37,030 nucleotides of DNA, taken from Gammaproteobacteria bacterium (GTDB lineage Bacteria > Pseudomonadota > Gammaproteobacteria > Pseudomonadales > Pseudomonadaceae). The notes beneath the pieces are model-generated. The model searched no databases, was not told where the DNA came from, and worked only from the letters and a program-made list of their open reading frames with translations. Below are positions 26,137-35,473 of this stretch, in pieces. The DNA lies in assembly GCA_903970465.1 (NCBI GenBank), contig CAJCIO010000083.1, positions 1-37,030 on the forward strand, read 5' to 3'. How positions within the stretch are numbered: position 1 is the first letter of the stretch; every line of letters starts with the position of its first letter. The position numbers were made by a program, and so were the translations under genes.

Positions 26137-27219
26137 TTACAGATTCCGCAGCGCGGCGACTACTGCATCGCCCATTTCCTGTGTACCGACCTTGGCACAG
26201 CCTTCGCTCCAGATGTCGCCAGTGCGCAGGCCCTGATCGAGCACCAGGCTCACAGCCTTCTCGATGGCGTCGGCGGCAGCCTGCTGGTTGAAGCTGTAAC
26301 GCAGCATCATCGACACTGACAAAATGGTCGCCAACGGGTTGGCAATGCCCTTGCCAGCGATGTCCGGCGCCGAGCCGTGGCACGGCTCGTACATGCCTTT
26401 GTTGCTCGAATCCAGCGACGCCGACGGCAGCATGCCGATAGAACCGGTGAGCATGGAAGCCTGATCCGACAGAATGTCGCCAAACATGTTATCCGTGACG
26501 ATCACGTCAAACTGCTTGGGCGCGCGCACCAGTTGCATGGCGGCGTTGTCGACATACATGTGGCTGAGTTCGACGTCCGGATAATCCTTGGCCACTTCTT
26601 CGACCACTTCACGCCACAACTGGCTGGAGGCCAACACGTTGGCCTTGTCCACGGAGCAGAGCTTCTTGCCGCGCTTTTGCGCGCTTTCAAAGCCGACCAC
26701 GGCGATGCGGCGGATTTCGCTCTCGCTGTACGGCAGAGTGTCGTAACCCTGGCGCTCGCCGTTGTCCAGTACACGGGTGCCGCGTGGCGCGCCGAAGTAG
26801 ATACCGCCGGTCAGCTCACGAACGATGAGGATATCCAGGCCTGCGACCACTTCAGGCTTGAGGCTGGAGGCCTCGGCCAATTGCGGGTAGAGGATGGCCG
26901 GACGCAGGTTGCCGAACAGGCCCAGTTGCGAACGGATTTTCAGCAGACCGCGTTCCGGACGGATGTCGCGTTCGATCTTGTCCCATTTCGGGCCGCCCAC
27001 GGCGCCCAGCAGCACGGCGTCGGCGGCACGGGCACGCTCGAGGGTCTCGTCGGCCAGCGGCACGCCGTGCTTGTCGATGGCAGCGCCACCGATCACGTCA
27101 TGCTGCAGGGCGAAGCCCAGAGCGTACTTGTCGTTGGCCAGCTCCAGCACCTTGACCGCTTCGGCCATGATTTCCGGACCGATACCGTCGCCTGGGAGAA
27201 TCAGAATCTGCTTGCTCAT
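26137..27219 (-). CDS. leuB: 3-isopropylmalate dehydrogenase
   Basis: A 360-residue NAD-dependent enzyme that oxidises and decarboxylates 3-isopropylmalate to 2-ketoisocaproate precursor in leucine synthesis. [12 protein letters not shown] opens the protein; the metal-binding and cofactor region [14 protein letters not shown] and the NAD loop [14 protein letters not shown] are intact. The ATG at 27219 has GAGGAACCC upstream; a start at 27297 would add 26 unlike residues and run into the REP pair. It is separated from leuD by a REP pair rather than by a gene. Confidence 0.97.
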   Translation of the reverse strand: MSKQILILPGDGIGPEIMAEAVKVLELANDKYALGFALQHDVIGGAAIDKHGVPLADETLERARAADAVLLGAVGGPKWDKIERDIRPERGLLKIRSQLGLFGNLRPAILYPQLAEASSLKPEVVAGLDILIVRELTGGIYFGAPRGTRVLDNGERQGYDTLPYSESEIRRIAVVGFESAQKRGKKLCSVDKANVLASSQLWREVVEEVAKDYPDVELSHMYVDNAAMQLVRAPKQFDVIVTDNMFGDILSDQASMLTGSIGMLPSASLDSSNKGMYEPCHGSAPDIAGKGIANPLATILSVSMMLRYSFNQQAAADAIEKAVSLVLDQGLRTGDIWSEGCAKVGTQEMGDAVVAALRNL

Positions 27220-27285
27220 GGGTTCCTCGTTGTTCTGCTGAAATGTGTCCGAATGCTGCAAGATCGCGTGCTGTCGCAAGGGCCT

Positions 27286-27347
27286 CTTCGCGGGCAAGCC
27301 GTGCTCCTACAGCTGTACGACCGTGGGAGCCAGGCTCGCCCACGAAG
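27286..27347. repeat. REP palindrome pair (leuD-leuB gap)
   Basis: CTTCGCGGGCAAGCCGTGCT with CCTAC faces CGTGGGAGCCAGGCTCGCCC with ACGAAG. The pair fills most of the 137-base gap between leuD stop and leuB start and may tune expression along the leuCDB transcript. Confidence 0.8.
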
Positions 27348-27356
27348 CTTTTGACC

Positions 27357-27998
27357 TCAGTCGCGAAACAGCCACGGCTGGCTGGCGCGGTGCTTGCTCT
27401 CGAAGGTGGCGATCGCATCGCCATCCATCAGGGTCAGGCCGATGTCGTCGAGGCCGTTGAGCAGGCAGTGCTTGCGGAACTCGTCGATCTCGAACTTGTG
27501 CGTCTGGCCGTCCGGGCGGGTGACGGTCTGGCTGGCCAGATCGACCTGCAATTCATAACCCGGGTTGGCTTCGACCTGCTTGAACAGTTCATCGACTTCA
27601 GCGTCGCTGAGGATGATCGGCAGCAGACCGTTCTTGAAGCTGTTGTTGAAGAAGATATCGGCATAGCTCGGCGCGATCACGCAACGAAAGCCGTATTCGT
27701 CCAAGGCCCAGGGGGCATGCTCGCGGCTCGAACCGCAACCGAAGTTCTCCCGGGCCAGCAGCACGCTGGCGCCTTGATAACGCGCGTGGTTGAGGACGAA
27801 TTCCTTGTTCAGCGGGCGCTTGGAGTTGTCCTGGTAGGGCTGGCCCACGTCCAGGTAACGCCATTCGTCGAACAGGTTGGGGCCAAAGCCGGTGCGCTTG
27901 ATCGACTTCAAGAACTGCTTGGGAATGATCTGGTCGGTGTCGACGTTGGCACGATCCAAGGGCGCGACGAGGCCGGTGACTTGAGTAAAGGCTTTCAT
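27357..27998 (-). CDS. leuD: 3-isopropylmalate dehydratase small subunit
   Basis: A 213-residue small subunit of isopropylmalate isomerase, partner of Leu[13 protein letters not shown] near the start, the swivelling-domain motif [13 protein letters not shown] and the late GLDDIGLTL are diagnostic. The ATG at 27998 overlaps the leuC stop as ATGA, so the two subunits are translationally coupled. An upstream ATG at 28142 would lie wholly within leuC and is rejected. Confidence 0.97.
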   Translation of the reverse strand: MKAFTQVTGLVAPLDRANVDTDQIIPKQFLKSIKRTGFGPNLFDEWRYLDVGQPYQDNSKRPLNKEFVLNHARYQGASVLLARENFGCGSSREHAPWALDEYGFRCVIAPSYADIFFNNSFKNGLLPIILSDAEVDELFKQVEANPGYELQVDLASQTVTRPDGQTHKFEIDEFRKHCLLNGLDDIGLTLMDGDAIATFESKHRASQPWLFRD

Positions 27999-29428
27999 GC
28001 TGCGTCTCCCTGGGTCAATTCGCGAACATCGATAAAGCGGCCGGTGACGGCAGCGGCGGCGGCCATGGCCGGGCTCACCAGGTGGGTACGGCCACCGGCG
28101 CCTTGACGGCCTTCGAAGTTGCGGTTGCTGGTCGATGCACAATGCTCGCCCGATTCCAGGCGGTCAGGGTTCATCGCCAGACACATCGAGCAGCCGGGTT
28201 CACGCCATTCGAAACCGGCTTCAACGAAGATCTTGTCCAGGCCTTCTTTTTCGGCCTGGGCTTTGACTAGGCCCGAGCCCGGGACCACGATCGCCTGCTT
28301 GATGGTCGACGCGACCTTGCGGCCCTTGGCGATCTCGGCGGCGGCGCGCAGGTCTTCGATCCGCGAATTGGTGCACGAGCCGATAAACACGCGATCGAGT
28401 TGGATATCGGTGATCGCCTGGTTGGCGGTCAGGCCCATGTACTTGAGGGCGCGCTCGATGGAGCCACGCTTGATCAGGTCGGTCTCCTTGGCGGGGTCCG
28501 GCACGTTCTGATCCACGGCCAGGACCATCTCGGGGGAAGTGCCCCAGCTGACTTGCGGCTTGATCTGAGCGGCGTCGAGCTCGACCACCGTGTCGAACAC
28601 GGCGTCGGCGTCGGTGACCAGGTCTTTCCAGGCTTCTACCGCCTTGATCCAGTCCTCACCCTTGGGTGCAAACGGACGGCCTTCGACGTAGGCCACGGTT
28701 TTTTCGTCCGCCGCGACCAGGCCCACACGGGCACCGGCTTCGATGGACATGTTGCAGATGGTCATGCGGCCTTCGACAGACAGGTCACGGATCGCGCTGC
28801 CCGCGAACTCGATGGCATGGCCGTTACCGCCGGCGGTGCCGATCTTGCCGATCACGGCCAGGACGATGTCTTTGGCGGTCACGCCGGCCGGCAATTGGCC
28901 TTCAACGCTGACCAGCATGTTTTTCATCTTCTTGGCGACCAGGCACTGGGTGGCGAGCACGTGCTCGACCTCGGAAGTGCCGATGCCGTGGGCCAGGGCC
29001 CCAAAGGCGCCGTGGGTCGAGGTGTGCGAGTCACCGCAGACCACCGTCATGCCCGGCAAGGTCGCGCCCTGCTCCGGGCTGATGACATGGACGATGCCTT
29101 GGCGCACGTCGTTCATCTTGAATTCGGTGATGCCGTATTCGTCGCAGTTGTCGTCGAGGGTCTGCACTTGCAGGCGCGAAACCTGGTCGGCGATGGCTTC
29201 GATTCCGCCCTTGCGCTCCGGTGTGGTCGGCACGTTGTGGTCCGGCGTGGCGATGTTGGCGTCGATGCGCCAAGGCTTTCGCCCGGCCAGGCGCAGGCCT
29301 TCGAAGGCTTGCGGCGAGGTCACTTCATGGATGATGTGACGATCGATATAAATCAGCGCCGAGCCATCGTCGCGCTGCTTGACCAAGTGCGAATCCCAGA
29401 GCTTGTCATAGAGCGTTTTGCCAGCCAT
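27995..29428 (-). CDS. leuC: 3-isopropylmalate dehydratase large subunit
   Basis: A 477-residue aconitase-family subunit. The 4Fe-4S ligands are Cys352 (GSCTNSR), Cys413 and Cys416 (PGCSMC). [12 protein letters not shown] and the early KLWDSHLV are conserved. The ATG at 29428 has GAGGAACC upstream; the ATG at 29452 is less likely. It is divergent from the LysR gene, with a likely shared control region between. Confidence 0.97.
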   Translation of the reverse strand: MAGKTLYDKLWDSHLVKQRDDGSALIYIDRHIIHEVTSPQAFEGLRLAGRKPWRIDANIATPDHNVPTTPERKGGIEAIADQVSRLQVQTLDDNCDEYGITEFKMNDVRQGIVHVISPEQGATLPGMTVVCGDSHTSTHGAFGALAHGIGTSEVEHVLATQCLVAKKMKNMLVSVEGQLPAGVTAKDIVLAVIGKIGTAGGNGHAIEFAGSAIRDLSVEGRMTICNMSIEAGARVGLVAADEKTVAYVEGRPFAPKGEDWIKAVEAWKDLVTDADAVFDTVVELDAAQIKPQVSWGTSPEMVLAVDQNVPDPAKETDLIKRGSIERALKYMGLTANQAITDIQLDRVFIGSCTNSRIEDLRAAAEIAKGRKVASTIKQAIVVPGSGLVKAQAEKEGLDKIFVEAGFEWREPGCSMCLAMNPDRLESGEHCASTSNRNFEGRQGAGGRTHLVSPAMAAAAAVTGRFIDVRELTQGDAA

Positions 29429-29485
29429 CAGACGGTTCCTCATCAGCTTCATTCTGTGCCAATAACCACTTGGCTTGTGGGGTAG

Positions 29486-29514
29486 ATGGTAAGAGGTTAG
29501 ATTGGATAACTCAA
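29486..29514 (-). promoter_or_regulatory. leuC: Candidate leuC promoter
   Basis: On the minus strand TTGAGT (29514-29509) and TACCAT (29491-29486) are 17 bases apart, about 60 bases from the leuC start. The -10 box is weak, as expected for an activated promoter. Confidence 0.45.
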
Positions 29515-29541
29515 ATTCATAATTTTTATGCTTTGGATAAC
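29502..29541. promoter_or_regulatory. Candidate LysR-type operator between leuC and the LysR gene
   Basis: Direct repeats TTGGATAAC at 29502-29510 and 29533-29541 stand 31 bases apart, about three helical turns. Between them is the palindrome CATAA-TTT-TTATG (29518-29530), which contains a T-N11-A form. The left repeat overlaps the -35 box proposed for leuC. This suits control of leuC and autoregulation by the LysR protein. Confidence 0.5.
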
Positions 29542-29559
29542 CAAAAGGAATTCGAATCG

Positions 29560-30450
29560 GTGGACTTCGCCAATCTAAACGCCTTCATCGCCATCGCCGA
29601 ATACGGCAGCTTCTCCAGCGCCGGAGAACGCCTGCACCTGACCCAACCGGCCGTCAGCAAACGCATCGCCAGCCTCGAACAGCAACTCAATGTACGCCTG
29701 TTCGACCGGCTTGGGCGTGAAGTCAGCCTGACGGAGGCCGGGCGTGCCCTGCTGCCCCGCGCCTACCAGATCCTCAATGTACTGGACGACACCCGGCGAG
29801 CGCTGACCAACCTGACCGGCGAAGTCAGCGGCCGCTTGACTCTGGCCACCAGCCATCACATCGGCCTGCATCGCCTGCCACCGGTCCTGCGGGCCTTTAC
29901 CCGGCGGTATCCGGCAGTGGCCCTGGACATCCAGTTTCTCGACTCCGAGACCGCCTACGAAGAAATCCTCCACGGCCGCGCCGAGCTGGCGGTCATCACC
30001 CTCGCCCCGGATCCGCACCCTCTGGTGCGGGCGGTTCCGGTGTGGGACGATCCGCTGGACTTCGTGGTCTCCGCAGAGCACCACCTGGCGACTCAGGCCC
30101 AGGTGAGCCTCGAGGAAATCGCCCGGCACCCGGCGGTATTCCCCGGCACCAACACCTTTACCCACCATATCGTGCGCCGGCATTTCGAGGCGCAGGGCCT
30201 GGCGCCGAACATCTCCATGAGCACCAACTACCTGGAAACCATCAAGATGATGGTGTCCATCGGCCTGGCCTGGAGCGTCTTGCCGCGCACCATGCTAGAC
30301 GACCAGGTAGCTGCCATTCATTTACCCGGCATGCAGCTGCGCCGCCAGCTAGGCTACATCCTGCACACCGAACGAACGCTCTCCAACGCGGCCCGCGCCT
30401 TTATGGCCTTGCTGGATGCCGACGTGGCGCTTGACGGCACCTCGGTCTGA
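29560..30450 (+). CDS. LysR-family transcriptional regulator
   Basis: A 296-residue regulator with an N-terminal winged helix-turn-helix ([20 protein letters not shown], then [14 protein letters not shown]) and a C-terminal substrate-binding domain (about 90-290). The start is GTG at 29560 preceded by AAAAGGA; family alignments begin at this residue, and the ATG at 29470 would add 30 unlike residues. Divergent placement beside leuC is conserved in pseudomonads and suggests it controls leucine genes, but that is inference; its ligand is unknown. Confidence 0.93.
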   Translation: MDFANLNAFIAIAEYGSFSSAGERLHLTQPAVSKRIASLEQQLNVRLFDRLGREVSLTEAGRALLPRAYQILNVLDDTRRALTNLTGEVSGRLTLATSHHIGLHRLPPVLRAFTRRYPAVALDIQFLDSETAYEEILHGRAELAVITLAPDPHPLVRAVPVWDDPLDFVVSAEHHLATQAQVSLEEIARHPAVFPGTNTFTHHIVRRHFEAQGLAPNISMSTNYLETIKMMVSIGLAWSVLPRTMLDDQVAAIHLPGMQLRRQLGYILHTERTLSNAARAFMALLDADVALDGTSV

Positions 30451-30482
30451 GTGGGAAAAGCATGACTTGAGGTTTCATGCGC

Positions 30483-30517
30483 TGGCAACTGGCAACTGGC
30501 AACTGGCAACTGGCAAC
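30483..30517 (+). repeat. Heptamer tandem repeat TGGCAAC x5
   Basis: Five perfect copies of TGGCAAC lie end to end, ending 18 bases before the start of the GGDEF-EAL gene and just upstream of its ribosome-binding site (TAAGG). A 7-base unit can change copy number by slippage without touching the coding frame, altering promoter or leader spacing. Confidence 0.9.
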
Positions 30518-30535
30518 AATTAAGGTCCGCGATCG

Positions 30536-32878
30536 ATGCCCACACCTCTCTATCCATTTGTCGACATTGGCGAAGACGAAGCGCACAGCCTGCTGGAGCG
30601 TACCGTGCGCGGCGAGCACGACAACGACCCCCGGATTGCCCGCCAGGCAACGCAGTCAGTGCGCTGGCATTGGGACCTGGACAGCGGGCAGATCATCGAT
30701 CCCCGCATTCGTGAGCGTAGCGTCATCTATCAGGATGCCGACGGCGCCAATCGACAAGTGGTCGGCAACCTGTCGAGCATCAGCCAGCAAATTGAACGTG
30801 AACAACGCCTGGTGCACTCCGAAGAGAAGTTCTCGAGCCTGTTTCAGGCCTGCCCGGATCCGATCTGCGTGACCCGCCTGAGCGACGGGGTATTCATCGA
30901 GATCAACTCCAAATTCACCCAGACCTTCGGCTGGACGACCAAACAGATCATTGGCCACACTGCCCGCGAGGCGGGCTTCTGGGCCAACGACGACTTCCAC
31001 GAGCAGCGCATGCAGCAGTTCATGCGCGATCAGTCGCTCGATCAACTGACCATCACCGTGCACAGTCGCTTTGGCCGCGCCCTGACCTGCCTGGTGTCGA
31101 GCAGCATGATCCGTGTCGGCGGCTACTCGTGTCTGGTCACCACTTTGCGCGACGTGACCAAGCAACGACGGGCCGAGGCCGCGTTGAAGGCCAGCGAAGA
31201 GAAGTTCGCCAAGGCGTTTCACTCCAGCCCCGACGCCATCACCATCATCAACAAGGCCAACGGGCGCTATCTGGAGGTCAACGACGGTTTTTGCCGCCTG
31301 ACCGGTTATCGCGCCGAGGACGTGCTGGGGCGCAGAGTCGATGACGTACCGATCTGGGCCGACGAACGGCAGTACGAGCGCCTGATAATCGCCGTCGAGG
31401 ACAGCGGCCGCGTGCTGCACCATGAAATGCTCGGGCGCACACGCCAGGGCCAACTGATCACCGTGGAGGTGTCGGTCGAAACCATCATTCTCGATGAGAA
31501 GCCCTGCCTGCTGAGCACGTCCCGCGATGTCAGCCAGTTGCGCAACGCCCAGGCGCAGATACGGCACCTGGCCTATCACGACTCACTCACCAACCTGCCT
31601 AACCGCGCCATGCTGATGGAGCGTCTGAGCCACCACATAGGCCAGCTCAAGCAGCTCAATCAGCGCGGCGCCCTGTTGTTCCTCGACCTCGACAACTTCA
31701 AGCACATCAACGATTCGCTGGGCCACCCGGTCGGCGACTCGGTGCTGAAGATCGTCACCGCTCGGCTCGAAGCCTCGGTGCGCATGGAGGACACCGTGGC
31801 GCGCCTGGGCGGCGACGAGTTCGTGGTGCTGATCACCGGCCTCAAGGGCACGCGTCGCGATGTTACCGCGCAGGTCCGCCGGACTGCCGACGAATTCCGC
31901 CAACTGCTGGCGCAGCCGATGTCGCTGGACAGCCATCGCCTGCAGGTAACGCCCAGCATCGGCATCGCCTTGATCCCTGATCACGGCTCTACCCCGGCAG
32001 ACGTGCTCAAACGCGCCGACATCGCCCTTTACCGGGCCAAGGATGCCGGGCGCAACACCACGCAGCTGTTTCACAGCTCGATGCAGAAAGCCGCCGTCGA
32101 GCGCCTGCGCATGGAGAACGACCTGCGCATGGCCCTGGCCCGCAACGAGCTGCAGCTCAATTTTCAACCTCAGGTGGACGCACGCTGCGAACGCATTGTC
32201 GGCGCCGAGGTACTGCTGCGCTGGCATCACCCTGAATTGGGTCTGCAGCCGCCGGTGCTGTTCATTCAGGTGCTGGAAGAAAGCGGGATGATCCTGGAGG
32301 TCGGCAGCTGGATCCTCGAGGAAGCCTGTCGCGCCGCCGCGCAATTGCTCCAGGAAGGCTTGATCGATCCTGCCACCTTCAGCCTGTGCGTGAATATCAG
32401 CCCGCGGCAGTTTCGCCAGAGTGACTTCGTCGAGCGGGTGCTACTGAGCCTGAGCACCCATGCTGTGCCCTGTCGCGTGCTGAAGCTGGAGATCACCGAA
32501 GGCATCGTGATCCAGGATCTGGACGACACCATCGCCAAGATGCATGCCCTCAAGAAGCTGGGGGTGAGTTTCGCGATGGACGACTTCGGCACTGGCTATT
32601 CCTCGCTGACCTACCTCAAGCGCCTGCCGGTGGATGCCTTGAAGATCGATCAGTCGTTTGTGCGCGATGCCGCGGATGACCCTAACGATGCGGAAATCGT
32701 TCGCGCCATTGTCGCCATGGCCCATAGCCTGGAACTGACGGTCATCGCCGAGGGCGTCGAGGCATCGGATCAGCTGGAGTTTCTGCAGGGGCTGGGGTGT
32801 CACTTGTATCAGGGGTATCTGCATAGCCAGCCGCTGTCACTGCGGGCGTTTCGCGAGATGTTGCTGGCCGGGAATTGA
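30536..32878 (+). CDS. PAS-PAS-GGDEF-EAL cyclic-di-GMP protein
   Basis: A 780-residue cytoplasmic signalling protein without transmembrane segments. The N-terminus (1-92) looks like a partial PAS fold, followed by PAS domains at about 95-210 and 220-335. The diguanylate cyclase domain has intact GGDEF (425-429) and an upstream inhibitory-site motif RMED (416-419) at the standard 5-residue spacing. The phosphodiesterase domain has EVL (558-560) in place of EAL and an intact DDFGTGYSS loop. Both activities are therefore possible; EVL variants are often active. It lies 85 bases after the LysR stop and converges on dusC. The heptamer repeat directly upstream may set its expression level. Confidence 0.92.
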   Translation: MPTPLYPFVDIGEDEAHSLLERTVRGEHDNDPRIARQATQSVRWHWDLDSGQIIDPRIRERSVIYQDADGANRQVVGNLSSISQQIEREQRLVHSEEKFSSLFQACPDPICVTRLSDGVFIEINSKFTQTFGWTTKQIIGHTAREAGFWANDDFHEQRMQQFMRDQSLDQLTITVHSRFGRALTCLVSSSMIRVGGYSCLVTTLRDVTKQRRAEAALKASEEKFAKAFHSSPDAITIINKANGRYLEVNDGFCRLTGYRAEDVLGRRVDDVPIWADERQYERLIIAVEDSGRVLHHEMLGRTRQGQLITVEVSVETIILDEKPCLLSTSRDVSQLRNAQAQIRHLAYHDSLTNLPNRAMLMERLSHHIGQLKQLNQRGALLFLDLDNFKHINDSLGHPVGDSVLKIVTARLEASVRMEDTVARLGGDEFVVLITGLKGTRRDVTAQVRRTADEFRQLLAQPMSLDSHRLQVTPSIGIALIPDHGSTPADVLKRADIALYRAKDAGRNTTQLFHSSMQKAAVERLRMENDLRMALARNELQLNFQPQVDARCERIVGAEVLLRWHHPELGLQPPVLFIQVLEESGMILEVGSWILEEACRAAAQLLQEGLIDPATFSLCVNISPRQFRQSDFVERVLLSLSTHAVPCRVLKLEITEGIVIQDLDDTIAKMHALKKLGVSFAMDDFGTGYSSLTYLKRLPVDALKIDQSFVRDAADDPNDAEIVRAIVAMAHSLELTVIAEGVEASDQLEFLQGLGCHLYQGYLHSQPLSLRAFREMLLAGN

Positions 32879-32893
32879 GTGCCGCCGCCAGGA

Positions 32894-32922
32894 CCCCTTC
32901 GCGAGCAGAGCTCGCTTCCAGC
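32894..32922. repeat. Partial REP unit after the GGDEF-EAL gene
   Basis: CCCCTTCGCGAGCAGAGCTC plus CGCTTCCAG is the facing half of the REP units that form the array immediately to the right. It starts 16 bases after the GGDEF-EAL stop. Confidence 0.6.
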
Positions 32923-32932
32923 ATGCCAGCCG

Positions 32933-33178
32933 CTACTGAGCCACCTGTGGGAGCAGAGCTTGCTCGCGAAGGGGCCATGCGCAACACCAACGCAGCCAAG
33001 CGTACCCAAGCCACTACTGAGCCACCTGTGGGAGCAAAGCTTGCTCGCGAAGGGGCCATGCGCAACACCAACGCATCCAAGCGTGCCCAACCCACTACTG
33101 AGCCACCTGTGGGAGCAGAGCTTGCTCGCGAAGGGGCCATGCGCAACACCAACGCAGCCAAGCGTACCCAAGCCACTA
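32933..33178. repeat. Tandem array of three 81-bp REP-bearing units
   Basis: Three near-identical 81-base units begin at 32933, 33014 and 33095. Each has CTACTGAGCCACCTGTGGGA, the REP core CAGAGCTTGCTCGCGAAGGG, and a spacer GCGCAACACCAACGCA. Only a few positions differ. The array fills the space between the converging GGDEF-EAL and dusC genes. Because 81 is a multiple of three, it creates repetitive open frames that are not real genes. Confidence 0.92.
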
Positions 33179-33188
33179 CAATCGCGGT

Positions 33189-34148
33189 TCAGGCCGCGAC
33201 GCTGCGCTCGACGCCGACCAGGCGATCAATGTGGGTCAGTTCGGTTTCGCGGCGCAGCACGTCGAACATCGCCACGGCCTCAGGGTAGGTCCGGGTCAGC
33301 ATCGCCAGCCACTGCTTGAGCCGCCCCGGCGCCTGGCGCGGGGTGAGGTTGGCCACAGCCTGCAGCCAGAAGTCCTGAATCAACGGCAATAGCTCTGCCC
33401 AGGTCATGTCCGGCAGCTCGATACCCTGGGCGGCGGCGACGATCTGCCGGGCCAGGTCAGGGCGCGACACCAGGCCCCGGCCGAGCATGAAGTCCTTGGC
33501 ACCGCTGACTTCGCGGCAGCGGCGCCAATCGTCGACCGTCCAGATATCGCCATTGGCGAACACCGGCACCTTCACCACTTCCTGCACCTTGGCCACCCAC
33601 TCCCAATGCGCCGGCGGCTTGTAACCTTCTACTTTGGTGCGCGCGTGCACGACGATCTGTTCGGCGCCGCCCTCGGCGAGGGCCGTGGCGCATACCAGCG
33701 CGACATCCGGGCTATCGAAGCCAAGGCGCATCTTTGCCGTCACCGGAATATGCGCCGGGGTGGCACGACGCACCTCACGCAGGATCGCATGCAACAGCTC
33801 CGGCTCCTTGAGCAGCACCGCACCGCCGCGGGACTTGTTGACCGTCTTGGCCGGGCAGCCGAAGTTCAGGTCGATGGCCGGCGCCCCCAGCTCGCAAGCC
33901 AGCGCGGCGTTTTCGCCGAGCAATACCGGATCGGAGCCCAGCAGTTGCACACGCAGCGGCACGCCCGACGCGGTTTTTGCGCCGTGCTGCAACTCGGGGC
34001 CGAACTTGATGAACTGACTGGGCGGCAACAGGCGGTCATTGACGCGAATGAATTCGGTCACGCACCAGTCCAGCCCGCCGACGCGGGTAAGGACGTCGCG
34101 CATGATGTCATCGACCAGGCCTTCCATGGGCGCCAAAGCTATTTGCAT
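33189..34148 (-). CDS. dusC: tRNA-dihydrouridine(16) synthase
   Basis: A 319-residue flavoenzyme that reduces uridine 16 in the tRNA D-loop. APMEGLVD (6-13) and the catalytic Cys98 in [10 protein letters not shown] are the Dus signatures; MEG together with CITEF-like CVTEFIRV points to DusC rather than DusA or DusB. The TIM barrel has FANGDIW and MLGRG near its end. It converges on the REP array. The 34149-34274 gap upstream shows nothing beyond a short spacer. Confidence 0.93.
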   Translation of the reverse strand: MQIALAPMEGLVDDIMRDVLTRVGGLDWCVTEFIRVNDRLLPPSQFIKFGPELQHGAKTASGVPLRVQLLGSDPVLLGENAALACELGAPAIDLNFGCPAKTVNKSRGGAVLLKEPELLHAILREVRRATPAHIPVTAKMRLGFDSPDVALVCATALAEGGAEQIVVHARTKVEGYKPPAHWEWVAKVQEVVKVPVFANGDIWTVDDWRRCREVSGAKDFMLGRGLVSRPDLARQIVAAAQGIELPDMTWAELLPLIQDFWLQAVANLTPRQAPGRLKQWLAMLTRTYPEAVAMFDVLRRETELTHIDRLVGVERSVAA

Positions 34149-34274
34149 GGGGAACGGGGTCTCGGAAATGGGCGCGGCATTGTAGCCTGAATCACTGGTT
34201 GTCGGATAAATGCAGACTATCTCCCTCGCCTCAGGGTTGAGCTACAGCGCCTGTAGAGTGCGCGAACCGACGGC

Positions 34275-34709
34275 TCAGGCGAATTGCAAGGCCGGCGCAT
34301 AGCCTTCGATGAACTCCGCAGGCATGCGCTTGGGCTTGCCCGTGGACAACTCGATGCAGACGAAGGTGGTCTGCGCACGCAGCAGCGTCACGCCGTCACT
34401 CGGACGGATCAGTTGAAACCGCCGTTGCATCTTCAGGCGCTGATCCCAATCGACGATCCAGGTCGCAAGCACCAACTGGTCATCTTCATAGGCGGCAGCC
34501 AGGTAATCGATCTCGTGTCGAACCACGGCCATGGCGCGATCGAGCCGCCGATAAGCGACCAGATCCAGCCCCAGGTGCTGGGAATGGCGCCAGGCTCCGC
34601 GTTCCAGCCAGCTGACGTACACGGCGTTGTTGGCGTGCCCGAGGCCATCGATATCGTCGGCGCCGACGCTCAGTTCGATCGTAAAGGGTGTGGGCAGGTC
34701 CCAATTCAT
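34275..34709 (-). CDS. Hotdog-fold acyl-CoA thioesterase
   Basis: A 144-residue single-hotdog protein of the 4HBT/YbgC type. The catalytic aspartate region reads DIDGLGHANN (19-28) followed by YVSWLERG. Such enzymes hydrolyse acyl-CoA; the natural substrate cannot be told. I choose the ATG at 34709 (GAGAG upstream), because the upstream ATG at 34805 would overlap the tRNA terminator and add 32 unlike residues. Confidence 0.88.
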   Translation of the reverse strand: MNWDLPTPFTIELSVGADDIDGLGHANNAVYVSWLERGAWRHSQHLGLDLVAYRRLDRAMAVVRHEIDYLAAAYEDDQLVLATWIVDWDQRLKMQRRFQLIRPSDGVTLLRAQTTFVCIELSTGKPKRMPAEFIEGYAPALQFA

Positions 34710-34782
34710 CGCGGCTCTCACTTGGCTGTGGTCGACAAGGGCGCAGTGTAGCGAATCGGGGATGACGGTTTTTGCTCCGCCA

Positions 34783-34821
34783 GAAAAAACAAAAGGCCCA
34801 TTCAATAATCGAATGAGCCTT
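34783..34821 (-). terminator. Terminator of the Ala/Glu tRNA array
   Basis: On the minus strand an 11-bp stem AAGGCTCATTC / GAATGGGCCTT with one wobble pair and a 7-base loop is followed by TTGTTTTTT. It lies about 23 bases after the last tRNA-Glu. Confidence 0.9.
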
Positions 34822-34843
34822 GGTCCCGCAGAGCGGGAAATCG

Positions 34844-34919
34844 TGGCGTCCCCTAGGGGACTCGAACCCCTGTTACCGCCGTGAAAGGGCGGTGTCCTAG
34901 GCCACTAGACGAAGGGGAC
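34844..34919 (-). tRNA. tRNA-Glu (TTC), distal copy
   Basis: A 76-base tRNA with acceptor stem GTCCCCT / AGGGGAC, anticodon loop CTTTCAC (anticodon TTC), T-arm GGTTCGAGTCC and encoded CCA. It is the fourth and last gene of the Ala-Glu-Ala-Glu array and identical to the other Glu copy. Confidence 0.97.
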
Positions 34920-34962
34920 GCAAAACCTTCATGCAGATCCGCTAACGCGAACCCTGGCAAAT

Positions 34963-35038
<76 letters not shown>

Positions 35039-35091
35039 AAATTTATCGCCTTGCGGCGGGATGAAGCCTTCACGCTTCATCCTTTTACAAC

Positions 35092-35167
35092 TGGCGTCCC
35101 CTAGGGGACTCGAACCCCTGTTACCGCCGTGAAAGGGCGGTGTCCTAGGCCACTAGACGAAGGGGAC
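35092..35167 (-). tRNA. tRNA-Glu (TTC), proximal copy
   Basis: A 76-base tRNA, same sequence as the copy at 34844-34919. It is the second gene of the array, with short spacers on each side that appear to be processed out. Confidence 0.97.
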
Positions 35168-35237
35168 ATACCTTCTACCAATGATCAGTCTGGAACTGAT
35201 CAGCGTAAAGTCAAATCTCAACCTTACGCTTGGAAAT

Positions 35238-35313
<76 letters not shown>

Positions 35314-35343
35314 AAACAGTGTGTTGCTGTGTGGACGGGGCGC

Positions 35344-35372
35344 ATATTAAGTGCGGACCGTTGGGCTGTCAA
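35344..35372 (-). promoter_or_regulatory. Near-consensus promoter of the Ala/Glu tRNA array
   Basis: On the minus strand TTGACA (35372-35367) and TAATAT (35349-35344) are 17 bases apart. GCGCCCCG follows, a GC-rich discriminator of the stringent-control type. An AT-rich stretch upstream of -35 could act as an UP element. Confidence 0.9.
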
Positions 35373-35432
35373 ACTTATTTTAAAAAAATCTCAAAACAAT
35401 TTACCGCGATAACAGTGACTTACCGGATTCCC

Positions 35433-35465
35433 CCTGCGGGAGCGGGTTCTGCCCACTCCCGCAGG
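35433..35465. repeat. REP-like palindrome after gltX
   Basis: CCTGCGGGAGCGGGT and GCCCACTCCCGCAGG are near-perfect arms. It lies just after the gltX stop on the minus strand and may end or protect the gltX mRNA ahead of the tRNA promoter. Confidence 0.75.
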
Positions 35466-35473
35466 TGACGGGA

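Noticed and set aside
24184..26319. 711-residue plus-strand ORF
   Set aside because: It is antisense to asd, usg and leuB, which have full family motifs; it has no recognisable domain and reflects GC-rich codon bias.
28400..29485. 361-residue plus-strand ORF opposite leuC
   Set aside because: It is a shadow of leuC, whose iron-sulfur ligands are all in place.
32933..33178. CRISPR-like regular repetition
   Set aside because: Units are contiguous 81-bp copies with no unique spacers, and no cas genes are present.
32742..33288. Repetitive ORFs on both strands across the 81-bp array
   Set aside because: The 81-base period keeps any frame open, and the predicted proteins are just translated REP repeats.
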